DNA of 64,000 nt, from NCBI RefSeq assembly GCF_902686445.1, contig NC_062222.1, positions 136,283,035 through 136,347,034 on the forward strand. The letters are read 5' to 3'. Numbering within the stretch: the stretch's first letter is position 1; each line of letters begins with the position of its first letter. This document shows positions 9,713 through 42,246 of the stretch, one piece after another. A program made the translations under genes and the position numbers. This DNA is from Sciurus carolinensis. Its lineage: Eukaryota > Chordata > Mammalia > Rodentia > Sciuridae. The notes beneath the pieces were generated by a model. It made no database searches. It saw only the letters and a list, made by a program, of their open reading frames with translations, and was not told the DNA's origin.

Positions 9713-12700
9713 GTGAGTGCTGGGGCGGGGGGCGCGCGCCGGGGTGGGAAGGGTCTCGGGAGGCGAGGGGCGACGCCCGCCGCGCGCCTCAGTTTCCCCT
9801 TCTGAGGCGATGGGTGGCCAGACCCGAAGTCTCCCGCAAGTTCCCCGAAGGTGGAGGGCCCGGGGTTCCGCCCGCCGTGCGACGCGGGAGGAGACCCCTG
9901 CCCCTGCCGGCCCCTCCTTCGCCCGACCCGCCGGGCGCCGGGGCTGGGTCCGAGCGGCGCCGTCCTGCCGGTGCCCGGCCGCCCGGCGGGACGGGACCCC
10001 GCCGCCCCCCGCGTCCCCAGGGCTGCGGGGCGCCGGGCCGACCCGAAGCCGCCGCGGCCCCTTTGGGAGCGGGACAGCAGTTCCGTGCCCCCTGCTGAGG
10101 ACAGTGGCAGCCGGCGACCCCGCCTGGTGGGACTCGGCCGGGTGGGACCCCGACCTAAACTTGACTTCTGGTCCGATAGATGGGCGCTCCCTGGAGACTC
10201 CGACCCAGCCCTCTGCAGTGCCCTCTCACCCCATCTTTTGTAGTTGATGTGATGAAATTCCAAGGAAGAAGCCTGGGCAGTAACTTGGCCTCCCCCAGGA
10301 CCCCACTCCCCCAGGTATTTAACCCTCTCAGTAACCTGGGGAGGAGTTACAGTCCCATCTGAGGCAGGAGGTGAGGGAGTCTTGGCCAGCTTGGTGCCTG
10401 CCCAGGACCATGCAGGTTATCCGCAGCAGAGCCAGGCCCTCTGTCCCCCACCCCCAGTGAGTGCGCCCTGCTCCCCTCCCCTTGAACAGTGACCCCTGGC
10501 ATTTGGCCCAGGGCTTTATGGTTTGTAAAGGACTTTCCCTTCTGCCAAAATCCCTCCCTCACTCAGGGAGCCCTCCCTGGTACCCTGGGTGCTGGCTGCT
10601 CCTGTTCACTGCAGCCCAGGAGGGAGTCCACTGGTTGTCCAGAGACAATACCTCTCACCCTCCCCATCTGTTACCTGTCTCCAGGGGCCTGCAACTCTCA
10701 CAGTAGCCCTCTCCATCTGACCAGGGATCTAGAAAGACATTCCTTTATTCCTGCCTGGTCCTTTGTCCTCCCCCAGACACAAGAATTGGCTGGGAGACTC
10801 CCCTCACTTTTCCCAGGTAGATGTGGTTGGAGGGGCTCTAGCTGTGGCTTCCCCTGCCCCTTCTAGGTCAGGGCTGGATAGGCCTTTGGGTCTGGTCACA
10901 GAGGGGAACCCAGCTCAGTCTTGGCCCCTGGAAATGCCTATACTGTAGGATAGACGCCAACATGGTCTGTAATGGTGGCTAGAAGAACCACAACAGGTAA
11001 GGAGTTTTTGCTCTGTATGGCACTTCTCTGCACCTCAGGAAGTAGACTGTCATCCGAGCCATCAGCCAGGCCACCCTGTGCCTCCTTGTTCCTCACATGG
11101 TTTGTGACCTCCTGTCTCTCCTGCATCCCAGTCTGCCCCATGTCTGCCCTGATCCAGAGCCCTCAGCTCTCCCTAGATGGCCTGCAGCCTCCCTGGACTA
11201 CCTTGTCTGCCTCTGACTCCAGACAGCCTGGTGGTCTTACGTCTCCTTCCCTCTGGCCTGTGGGATCAGGTCCATCTCCTAAGCCTGGCATTTGTTCAGC
11301 CCTTGGGACCTGTTCTGCTCTCTTGGCCTCTTCTTCTGCCACTTTAACTGCCACATTTCTGACTTGCTGACTGTGTGCTTCCTCTTCTCTTGGGTATATC
11401 CCCTGCTGGAATGCCCCCAAACACACACACATGCCCTCATGCTGCCTACCTGGCTCTGGGCCTGATTATTCTGAAGTGAGCTTCAGCCAGGCTTTTGCAG
11501 AGTCCCTAGCCTGCCCCTTCTTATGGTTAAGTGAAGGACCTGCTTCTGTGCTTTGTAGCCCCAGGCATTGCTCTTTGTTGTTGTCTGCCCATCTAGACTG
11601 GACTGCTCAATCACTGGCTCTGGATGCATCCTCTCTAGGGCAAGGAGGATCAGCACAGTGCCTAGTGTGAGATAGGTTCTCAGTCTATGCCTGCTGAACA
11701 GCTTGAGCTAGGCCCAGAACAGGTGCCAGATGGTGGTGGTCTGCAGCCATCCACAGTCACAACTGAGGGCATTTCCAGTTCGAGTCTCCCTTTGTTCCTG
11801 TGAACTTGCCACATTGGGAGAGCTGGAACGTTCCTTGGTTTGGCCCTTAATACTCTGGGCAAAAATAGGTACCTGGGAGCCACCAAGGGCTTTGTGCCCT
11901 TGTCTTGAGGTGCAGTTCTGTGCCAGGAGATTGGGTCGGACCAGGCCAGTGTGGGCACTTCAGGCCAGGGACCTACTGGGCCCACTTCCTTTGGACTCAG
12001 TTACAGATAGATTTCAAAATATCTTTCTTTAATTCAAAAACAATGTATATTTATTATAGAAAATTAGGGAAATACATTTTTAAAGAGTTAAAATCACCCA
12101 TAATCTTTACCCAGAGATAGCAAGTGTTAACATTTTAAAAGCCATTTTCTTCTATATTTTTTTGCAAATGAATTTTGTTTTCATCCTAAACAGACCCAGA
12201 ATAATATCTTATGCTGCTTCAGTCTTGCTCATCAGTGTTATGCAAACATTTTCCCCTTCTGTAAACATTCACATACATAATCACATTTAATAGCAGTGTA
12301 GTGCTGTACCCTATGGAGGACTGCATATTTCATTATAGATCATTCTGAATGCCAAAGAGTGTTGCTGGAGGGACACCCCTGTGTGTGAGCCCTACAGATG
12401 TCTCTCTGGATTCCCCACCTTGGGATCTTGGTTTTGGAGGCACTGGTCATCTTCTTGGCTTCCTGCAGGCCAGTTTCCAAGGATCCAACTTCTAGAGGGT
12501 GGGGACCCCCCTGCAGAGCAGAATAGGGGCTTGCCCAGGTGAGGGTTAGTGCACTCTGGGCAGAAGACTGAATGTGGTTATTCTGCTCTACCTCTGAGTG
12601 CACTTGTGTTGGAGCAACCCTCTCTGGGGTGGCGACTCCTCAGCTGAGCTTCTTGGTGCTGGTGTTTGTATTTTGATGGGATAAAAATATGCCTTGGTGC

Positions 12701-13829
12701 TCACAGGGAAAGAATGCTAGCCACTCTGAGTTTTGGGATCTTACACAATGCTTGGTTCCAAGCTACTGCTGTGGCCGTAATGGCAGTGGGATTGTGCTGG
12801 AGCTGGGGTCAGAGGTGGGGCAATGAGGCTCTTGCTCTGTAGTCAGGGACACCAAGCCTTGAGAGGGACTTGCCTAAGATTACCCAGACACATCAGTCCC
12901 TAGTTGGTGTGCCTTTCCAGGGCCTGGCTGCCTCAGGCTTCTGCCCATCTTATGTTAAGCCACTAGTGTGTACCCTGAACTGCTGTCCCTGCCTTAGTGG
13001 CACTAGTCAGAAAAGAAAGGAGCAGTTGCCAGACAGGTCCTTCCTCTGTTGGTTCTTTCTGGTCCTTCTTGTCCCTGTGAGCAACCATGTCCAGGAATTG
13101 TTAAAATAACAGCTTTTTGATCTAAATCAGGCTTGATCATTCCTCAGGGAACCTGACAATCCTCCTGCATTCATCCATTCTTACTAATCAGAGGATTTGC
13201 TTTAAAAGATTTTACTTTGACTATAATGCAATATATATAATACTGGACCCTATCGTCTAACCAGAGCTGCATTTTCCTTTTATAAGGTGTTTTTCAATTG
13301 AATGGGGAAGTAATGACTGTCAGTTTGCAGATCACTTTCTCTTCAATCACACCTGGAATCTTCTCCTCACCAAGACATGGAAGGTGTTATCCCATTTTAC
13401 AGATGGGGAAACTGAGACAGATTAAGCAGCCATTCCCCTGGTGCTTGTGGTTTTAAAACTGCATGCTGTTGGCTGGGATGTCACCTGTACCTCCTACCTC
13501 TTGTCAGAAAAGGGCTGATGGAGAGAGGCCTACTTGCTGTGTGTTTATCTGCGAGCAGATGAAGAAGCCAAAGAATTCAGGGAGGCATCTGGGAGATGCC
13601 TGCAAAGGTTTCTCTGGAGCTCAGCATGCAGGCTGTCCAGGAGGGGTGGACGGACTCCGGAAGGGGTGCTGTGGAGCAGTGTGTGGGAGTGGGCAGCTAC
13701 TTGTCGTAGCAGACTGGCAGCCAGTGCTGTGGAGGGAAGGGACCTGGGAGGAGAGAATGGAGGGAGCTTGAAAGGCCTCTTTTCAGAAACAAGTTTGCTG
13801 GGGTTTGGGAACCCAGGTGTGGATTTGAA

Positions 13830-13925
13830 TTTTAACCTCAGCTCTGTGAACTGTTTCAGTAGATCTTTCATCACAGTTTTCTAGTCTGTGAAATGGGGTG
13901 AGTGTTGAAGATGAAACAGGTGCTA
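13830..13925 (+). repeat. MIR-like SINE fragment
   Basis: Reads like a diverged MIR core, ending GTCTGTGAAATGGGGTGAG, which matches the usual CTGTAAAATGGGGAT region. Edges are approximate. Confidence 0.5.
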
Positions 13926-14659
13926 CACCAGCAATACCTCGATGCTCTTGTACCTGGCTAGGAAGAACTCCTGGGGAAGAGTGTTTGGCGCACTGAGAGC
14001 AGAGCCATTGTTATTAATATAGGTGCCTTGCCATAAACTAGCTCTCAGTAAAGGTAAGATGCCCTTCTGCCATTAGAGATGGTGGCATTTTTTCTGAGGC
14101 AGGGGAGCCATGGGGGAAGGCGAGCTAGAACATGGCCTTTTTTGCCAACTCGGATGGTCTGGTGACCTGCATGACTGTTGCGTTGTGTGCCGGGCTGTGC
14201 AGTTCACTTTCTCTGCCCCCGGCTGGCCATGTGCGCCCTTGGGTCTGCGCATGCAGTTAAATGATGAGGTTTCCAGGAGTTGCCAGTTCCCAGAAACTCA
14301 AAGTTTGGAGACAGTACCAAGCCCTGCATTGATTTCCAAGCAAATTCACGAGTCTTGACCAGTCTTCAGTTTTTTGTTCCAGTAATGTTTTAATATAAGG
14401 ACTCTAAAAGAACTAAAAAAAACAAACAAAACTAAATTAAAATAAGAACTCAGTCCCTCTGAGGGAGGAATGTTCAGATTGAAATCTACATTGTTCTTTG
14501 GACACAGATCTGATCCTTAGGCCCCCTTGGTAGCTGGGGATGGAGCAAAATGGAATAATCTGGGACTGATGGGGCCTGCGGCCATTCCTGTTTTCCAGTG
14601 ACTAGTCAGGAGACATGTACACCACTGACTTGGGGCTAGGCCCAGAACTCTGGCCACTC

Positions 14660-14800
14660 ATGTAGCTCTAGTCATATTGGTCCTCACAGTCAGCCCAAGG
14701 ACAGGGTAGTGTCCTCATATGCAGATGTGGATACTGATGTACAGAGAGGGATTTGGGCTTCTCAGGACCACACAGCTTGGTGGGTCCAGAGTCAGAAGCA
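14660..14800 (-). repeat. MIR-like SINE fragment, antisense
   Basis: The + strand shows TCCTCATATGCAGATGTGGA, then TACAGAGAGGGATTTG and ACCACACAGCTTGGTGGG, which resembles a reverse-complement MIR. Edges are approximate. Confidence 0.45.
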
Positions 14801-15434
14801 AGGGGCCTTGGCAGATGAGGGTTGGGAGACAGATTTCCTCATTATCAGCCCCCCCCCCGTTCTGTGCCTCAGTTTCCCCATCTTTGATGAAGAGATGCAC
14901 CTTGTGTATGGGGAGGATCACTTGGGAAATTGAGGAAAAGTCTCCCCGTACCCCACAGTGTACATGGGGCCTGAGAGTTAGGGGTCTGTGCTCCCTTAAT
15001 ATCATCGAGGCTAAGGATCTTCTAGAGATTTCTGCCCCATGGTCTGTAACTTGCAGTTACTCTGACTTTTGTTGACACTGTTTTCCATGTTGCTAAGCAG
15101 CATGCAGGGGGCCCCTTTGTTGACCGAGCTCTTCCCCATTCATGACATGTTCCATGGACTTTTTGTGCTCCCTGGTCTGTTCTAGAAATCTCTTCTTACA
15201 CCACTACTACCCTGTGTGCATTCATTTGCTTTTTAATAAGTGCTAATAGATGAGGTGTTGAAGTTCTGTGATTCCTGTCCCATGCCCTGGGCCTGGTCTA
15301 GAACGTGCTGGATCTGGGCAGATCTGGTTGGAGAAATCTGGGTTCACCAGTTGTGTACCATCCCCACTCTTACCCCTGTCCTACCAATCCTTCCCTTAAG
15401 CCTTCTCAATTTATTTAACTTTTACTTTATACCA

Positions 15435-16065
15435 GGGTGCTTATTTCTCAAAGCCCCCAAAAACAATCACCAGAAACTGGGTGGCTTAAACCAACAGTTC
15501 TGGCTAGGTATGGTTATGCTTGCCTGTAATCCCAGCAACTTAGGAGGCTGATGCAGGAAGATCACCAACTTGGCAAGATCTTGTCTCAAAATAAAAATCA
15601 GGGGCTGAGGATGTGGCTCAGTAGTATGGTGCTTGCCTAGCTTGTGTGAGGTTCTGGGTTCCATTCCTAGCACTGTAAAAATAAGTAAAATTTTAAAAAT
15701 AAAAAGGACTGGAATGTAGTTCAATGGTGGTACACCCATAGGTTCATTCCCCAGTACCTCAAACAATTCTGGAGACAGAAATCTAAGGTCAAGGTGTGGA
15801 CTGTGGTAGTCCCTTCTGGGAACTCTGAGGGTCTGTTCCCTGCTTCTCCTCAGCTTCTGATGGTGGCCCTCAATCCTTGGGTCTCTTCTTTTGTAGCTGC
15901 ATCACTTCAGCTTCTAGCTCTCTTTTTACAGGATTTTCTCTCTCAATGTGTGTGTTTCTTCTTACAATTCAGGAGGGTCTCACTTCAAGATCTTTAACTT
16001 CATTAGTATCTACAAACACCTGTTTTTCCAAATAAGGTCACTTTTGTAGATGTTGAGTAACATAT
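15435..16065 (-). mobile_element. MaLR-type LTR, antisense, split by a SINE
   Basis: The left part (CAGAAACTGGGTGGCTTAAA, then CCAACAGTTCTGG) ends at 15503. The right part resumes at 15761 (AACAATTCTGGAGACAG) and continues through GTCAAGGTGTGGACTG to CCAAATAAGGTCACTTTTG. Together they form one LTR copy interrupted by 257 bp. Confidence 0.75.
15504..15760 (+). mobile_element. B1-ID type SINE with an extra ID-like unit
   Basis: The first half is B1-like (GCCTGTAATCCCAGCAACTT, then GGAGGCTGATGCAGGA). The second is ID-like (GGGGCTGAGGATGTGGCTCA, then TGCTTGCCTAGC). After an A-rich linker a further diverged ID-like unit follows (GTAGTTCAATGGTGG, ending CCCCAGTACCTC). An 11-base target duplication, one mismatch, flanks it (AACAGTTCTGG and AACAATTCTGG). 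This composite is typical of squirrel-related rodents. Confidence 0.8.
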
Positions 16066-16466
16066 CACTTGAAAGCCCCCACTCAGCCCCCATAGCCAAG
16101 CCCGTGCTCAGTGTTTCACGTGGATCATCTCCAGATGTTGTCATTCCCATCCCCTTTTCTCAGATGAGGACACTAAACTCCAAGGTCTCGTGGCTTGACC
16201 TTGTAAGGTGGGAACTTGGGATTTAAAGCCTTAGACTGGAGGGCTAGAGCTTAGAATTGCTGCCCGTGTGTTAGCCTAGACACCCTTGAGGGAGTTGCTT
16301 AGCACGGGGCTTCCCACAGGGCTGTGAGGTTAAACAAGAACATAGAGTGCTTGGCAGCTCCCACCCATCTCTTTGCTTTCTTCTCTTTTCCAAAAACTAA
16401 AAGCCAGCACAAGCTGGGTTGGGGACCCGTGTGTGTGTCTGACCCTTTGCTTTTCTTGCAGGCAAG

Positions 16467-37301
<20,835 letters not shown>

Positions 37302-38036
37302 GGAGCGGTGCCGCCCTTGTAGGTTTCCTGCATGCTGCTCTGAGGCCCCTCCCTGTGCGGCACAGGCCGTGTAAGCGTGCGTGTGCAGACCCAAGGCTTC
37401 GAGCACCTTCTGCTCCTGTGTAGCCTGCCCGGGGCTGTCCACTTGGAATGCCGAGCATTGCTGGAATCGCATGCAGTCTTTGCCCACAGTCCTAACCTTT
37501 CCCTGTGAAGTTGGGTTGCCAGGTTAGACCAGAAAGACCCTGTGCCCCGAGAAGCACTTTACAGATGGGATTCTCCCTCTCCCCCACTTCCATGTTCCCT
37601 GTTGCCCCTGGCTTACTTTTGTGTTGGATTTGTTTTTCAAAGAACCAAGTGTGTGTTTGTGTAGACTCCATGAGAGAATTTCTTATTTATTTGGTTACTG
37701 CTAAGCCTTGGCAGCTGTTCACCTCTCCGGGGGTGTGCATCGCCGCCTGCACCCTGGCATGTGCTTGGGCCTGGCTGAGTCCCCCATCAGAGCTGGGCGA
37801 GGCAGCCTGGGCAGGGCGTGCTGCACCGGGCTCTGGGCACCACACCCTGCCTTATGACTTTATTGTCCAGCAGGTGGTGGATGAGTTTGTACCGGTCGGC
37901 CTGAATCTACCTGGACTCAGAGAGCAGGGAGAAGAACCCTGGGGCATCCCTTCCCATGCCCAGGAAGCTTGGCCATGTTCAGTACTGTAGAGCAGGTCAG
38001 AGTCCTACCACAGCTGAAATAAAAAGCTTTGGTGAA
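37302..38036 (+). other. WFS1: WFS1 3' UTR
   Basis: The sequence runs from the TGA to just past the first canonical AATAAA. It contains no interspersed repeat. At about 735 nt it fits the size of the short 3' UTR known for this gene. The cleavage point is estimated 12-20 bases after the hexamer. Confidence 0.82.
38018..38023 (+). terminator. WFS1: Polyadenylation signal AATAAA of WFS1
   Basis: A canonical AATAAA hexamer lies 717 bases after the WFS1 stop, followed by a GT/T-containing stretch. No earlier canonical hexamer is evident between the stop codon and this point. Confidence 0.82.
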
Positions 38037-39336
38037 ATCTGCGCTCCTCTCTTCTTTTCCGAAGACTTCTGCACGTGTGTGAGCATCTGCAGGCGCCCGT
38101 GCTCGTGTGGGTTGAAGTGCACATTTGGGGTATAGAAGGCAGAACTGACCTTCACATGGCTGATCCCCTGCTGAGGAGCAGACCCACAACCACCCAGAGC
38201 ACGAGGGGCCCTTGAGGTCTCTGCTGTAACTCTCAGGTGGGGGGCCGCAGGGGCGCCGGTGCCCACAAGCATGGAATGTCACCTCAGCTACTGACTCTGA
38301 TCTTTAGGTGAAAAGTGAAGTCACAATTGCTTTGAAACTCAAACTACTGATGAAATAGAGCATATGTGGAAATTCATGGTTTGGTGACAGCACACCCCCA
38401 CAAGGTAGTGTGTTGGGAGGTAAAAGGCCCTGTGTTCAGTCATGTACGATGATAATTCCATAGGATTATCAGAATCTAAGTCATTCCTGGGTGCTGAGTC
38501 AGCTGGGGCCCCACCTGGGATGAGTCTGTGTCCCTTAGGTCCTTGTTTCTATCCTGAATGTGAGGACAGGTCTAGCACCTCCTCCTGCTCCTTATAGGAG
38601 GCTCCTCCCTCTGTGGTTGGGGAACATGGAGTCAATTCACACAGCCTCCGTGGTCTGGCCTTCAGGATTTGGGATATGACTGCCTCCATTTTCTTCAGGC
38701 ATTACCCATGACCCTGGGGTGGGTGTAGCTCTGTCCCTTCTGCCCTCATAGGGTCTACTTCAGATCCCACGATCTGAAGAGCTGCCATGGCTCTGGTGTA
38801 TTTCTCCTAGCTTTCTTCCCTGGAAAGTAGAGTGAGGCTAAAGGCCAGCCCATTCCCTGTCCCCATCCTGCCACACGTGAGGCCATGAGATGCAGTCACA
38901 ATGCTACACTGCCCCCTAGATGTACCACTGATTGTCCAGGGGGTAAGTCACTGGGGGTTCCCAGACCATCACAGAGTGTCTCCCTCCATCTTTATACCCC
39001 CGGTGACGGAAGGACTGTGACAACCACGGCAGACAACTAAGGTTCAGAGAGGAGGTCCCAGCACACATTAGCAGCAGAACCAGGACAGGACAGAGAGGCA
39101 CCTGCCCCTGCCCTGGACCAGCAGAGCTGCCAGCTTGGAGGAGGGCGTGTGGACTCGTGGTGAGTGCCTGGATTGGGCTCCAATCCCTTGTTCCGCCTCA
39201 TTGTACCGTGAAGTCCTGTGTGACCAGAAGCCCTTCAGTGGCACCTGTCCCCAGGCCTGTGTCTCAACCTGTGAAACGGGGAGTCTGGGTGAGATCAGTG
39301 GTTTTCACAGCTTCTCAGCAATGACTCTCCACCCCT

Positions 39337-39523
39337 CTTTTTTTTTTCAGTTGTAGGGATTGAACCCAGGGGCATGTAACCCCTGAGCCACATCCCTGGC
39401 CCTTTTTGTTTCTATTTGGAGACAAGGTCTTGCCAAGTTGTTGAGGCTGGCTTCAAACTTAAAATCCTGCCTCAGCCTCCCAAGCTGCTGGGATTACAGG
39501 CATGTGCCACTGCTCCCGGTTCA
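39337..39523 (-). mobile_element. B1-ID type SINE, antisense
   Basis: Begins with a T tract (39338-39347), then the reverse complement of an ID half (GGGATTGAACCCAGGGGCAT, then CCTGAGCCACATCCCTGGCC) and of a B1 half (GCCTCAGCCTCCCAAGCTGC, then TGGGATTACAGGCATGTGCC). Partial flanking matches (CAATGAC) on both sides suggest a target duplication. Confidence 0.82.
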
Positions 39524-40619
39524 ATGACCCCCTTTTAAAACAAGCGGAATGTCATGCTGGCTTCTGCCGTAGGGACTGAATTCAAACAAAGGGCCTGGTG
39601 TCTCCTAATGCTCTGCCCCCCACAAGTGACTGCATAGGCAGAAATACATGCTGATAGTGGAATGTTCCTCTCCCTTAACTAGTGGCCTTGAAAGCCGTTA
39701 CTGTGCTGGAGCAGTATGTACTGCTGTGTGACACTGAGGTGGCCCTGGGACTCCCCACTTGAGCCAAACCCTGGTCACTGCCTTGAAATTCATAACCCAC
39801 ATGGCGGGGCGGGCGTGTGGCAGATGGCCCCAGTGCCAAGTCAGAAAGTGCTATGAGAACCCAGAGAGAGTGGCCTTCCAGCCTGCGGTTGAAGTGGGCA
39901 GGAAGGCCTGGGGGCAGGAAGGCCTCCGGCCAGATATGAAAAGCAAGGAGAGGAAGTAGAGAGGCCCATAGGGAGGGAGTCCAATATGCAAGGCCTCAGG
40001 CATGGCCTGGCCCAAGGCTGGACAGAACTCTGTGTGGCTGGGAGGTGACAAGGGATTTGACCTTTGTCCTGAGGAGAGCTGAGAGACCCCCTGGCTCTCA
40101 GGGCCCTTGTCAGACCAGGGCTGAGCTCTGGGGAGCTATGCCTGGAGGTCCCGGGAGGCCCCACTTGCAGGGGGAGAGAGCACCCCCATCCCACCTTCCC
40201 AGTAGGCCTGGCAGCCATGGCCATTGGTTCTGGAGGCAATCTCTGGGGACAGCTTGACGGAGCAGCAAAGGGCTAGTGTCTCGGCCTTGGGAAGCAGTCC
40301 CAGCTTCCATTCTCAGCACGAGGCTTGCCTTCGGGAGCCGAGATGGAGAAAAGAGCTTAGCAAACCCGGTAGCAGGAAATGTTGGGCAATTAAGGGTTTC
40401 TCATTTAAATGGTCCCCTTATAGGCTGCTGGTGGGGCTGCCTCGGACCCTTGCCCCAGCCCTGCCCCCTGCAGGTTGTAGTGACTGCCCTCAACTGGCCT
40501 CCAAGTCCCAGCATGGGCACAGACTGTCCATGCTTCCCCATGATGGCTGTGGTTGAGCAAGACTCCACTGAAGGGTCAGTCACAATGCGAGTGATAATCC
40601 CACCAGTGGGGACAGTCAA

Positions 40620-40790
40620 TCACATTCATAGGTGAGAACAATGAGGCACAGTAAAGTTAGGGTGACACCCCCAAAGTCAACGGCTGGCACCAAAGCCAGG
40701 ATCAGAATCCAGGTACCCAGAGCTTCATTGCCACTCACATAGTAGGTGCTCAGGAAACGTGTTGCGTTGAATGAACAAATCAGAGGAGCC
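40620..40790 (-). repeat. MIR/L2-like fragments
   Basis: The + strand shows AACAATGAGGCACAGTAAAG, then AGCCAGGATCAGAATCCAGG, a reverse-complement MIR pattern. It is followed by CACATAGTAGGTGCTCAGGA and TTGAATGAACAAAT, the common L2/MIR tail motif. Confidence 0.5.
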
Positions 40791-41041
40791 ACGTTTGCAA
40801 AGACAAATGCTGATCTTTCTGAGGGGAAGTTGGCTCTTAAGGGCATGTTAGGACTTTTGGGGAATATAGAGTTAATTATGGAATTTTTATATTTTTCATT
40901 TTTACTCTTTTCCTCCTAATATCACTGCCTTTTGCGGCCTTTCAATCCCCCTCTGAAACTCATCCTGTCATTTGACTGCGTGGGCCTCATGCCTAATTCT
41001 AACAGCATCCAGGTAAAGATAATGGGGCTTTGTTTTTCTTT

Positions 41042-41062
41042 AAAAAAAAAAAAAAAAAAAAA
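41042..41062. repeat. Poly-A tract of 21 bases
   Basis: Uninterrupted A homopolymer following TTTGTTTTTCTTT. No full retroelement body is recognised upstream of it. Confidence 0.9.
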
Positions 41063-41969
41063 CCTCAGTTTGAAGCTCCCCACATGAGCAATTATTTCAG
41101 GCTCTAAAAGCTTCTGTGTTGCTAGGAAACCACCCTGCATGGCTGGCAAACCTTTGTTCCAGTTGTTCCTCAAGTGGTTGACCTCTGGCTGCCTAACTCT
41201 GAAAGGCAGTTTGCCTTCCGGCTCCCTCATCTTCCTTCCCAGAAGTGAGAGATTCGATTGGCCACACTCACTGGATGATGTGTTTTCCTGCAGTCCGAGG
41301 GGCCCTTTCCTTCCTGTTTCATTCACAGACAGGTTTGTCTGTAGGACAGTGGAGCCTCCTGGGGAGCATTCAGAGCCCCCGGGGCTGCATCCACCCCAGA
41401 AGAGCCAGGGCCTGGGTACTGGGGTTTTGAAAGTGCCCAGGGCAGTGGTGGCAGGGATGTGCCCCTGGGGCCCACAGGTGCCCTCCCCAGCAGGGCCAGC
41501 AGTGAGGGGGCCAGGTCCACGCACCCCTGATTTTTGCAGGAGCTGACAGAGGCCCCAGAAGCTCAGCCCCACCAGAGGAGGGTGCCAGGGCCACCGGAGG
41601 GAACAGCCAGCTGGCTCCCCACAGACACTGGAGGCTGCTTTTGCTGTCATCACCTCAGGCTCACTTACCTCCTAAGGTTGATATTGTCCCTCTGCTGTTC
41701 CTGGGAACCTGAGGCATAGGGTTTGCAGAGAAGTTCAGCTGCTCACCTGAGACTCCTGTGTGGCAGCCTGAGGACAGCCCTGTGATCCCTCCAGCACAGC
41801 AGCAAGGGTCTGTGACCAGCAGAAAGTGGAGAGGGGATGAGCCGTCACTTCAGAGGTTGGTTCATAAGAAGACCGTGGCCCTATCTCAGATCAGCTGCTG
41901 CAGGTGAATCTGCTGCACAGAGTGACCAATGGCTAGGTGGCAAACTCTTAGGAGACCCTGACCCAGGAC

Positions 41970-42246
41970 CCAATATTGGCCTCTCAGAGTGAATTAGTTT
42001 GTGCAAGAATGGGTTGCTTTAAAACAAGGTCAGCCCACGTGCTGGGCCTCTTCTGCCTGTGTCTGTTTCCCTTGCTGTTCCTCTGTCAGATTGTGACAGC
42101 CAAAGCAGCCCTCACCAGAGGACAAACTGAAGCAGCCGCAGACCTTGGACTTACAGCTTCCAAAACTGTAAGCCAAATGAACTTCCTCACTTTGTAAAGT
42201 AACCAGCCTCAGGCATTTTATTATAGCAGCAGAAGATGGACTAATA
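41970..42246 (+). mobile_element. MaLR (MST-like) LTR 3' part, sense
   Basis: Shows GGTTGCTTTAAAACAAGGTC, AGCCCTCACCAGAGGACAAA, CCTTGGACTTACAGCTTCC, AACTGTAAGCCAAATGAAC, CAGCCTCAGGCATTTTATTA and GATGGACTAATATA. The motif order matches MST-type LTR 3' halves. Confidence 0.72.

Larger units (their letters stand above)
9290..10165. promoter_or_regulatory. WFS1: CpG island and TATA-less promoter of WFS1
   Basis: GC content and CpG density rise sharply at about 9290 and fall after about 10165, against CpG-poor flanks. GC-box (Sp1-type) sequences are visible at 9321-9329 (GGGGCGGGG) and in the CCCCGCCCC at about 9562-9570. No TATA box is seen upstream of the exon 1 donor. The island spans the presumed start region, exon 1 and the first 450 bases of intron 1. 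Long open frames here on both strands are GC-driven shadows. Confidence 0.88.
9713..16461 (+). other. WFS1: WFS1 intron 1
   Basis: GTGAGT donor to TTGCAG acceptor, 6.7 kb. It holds the tail of the CpG island, an AT-rich old repeat at about 12010-12370 (family not assigned), MIR-like pieces near 13380-13430, 13830-13925 and 14660-14900, a C10 tract at 14849-14858, and an antisense MaLR LTR with a nested SINE (15435-16065). Confidence 0.75.

Noticed and set aside
9265..10263. 332-codon open frame on the - strand over the WFS1 CpG island
   Set aside because: Composition is the arginine-, proline- and glycine-rich pattern expected of GC-rich DNA with few stop codons. No domain or start context supports it, and the region is a promoter.
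15601..15690. tRNA-like sequence with possible A and B boxes
   Set aside because: It is the ID half of a SINE (tRNA-Ala/BC1-derived) with substitutions and a SINE context, not a functional tRNA gene.
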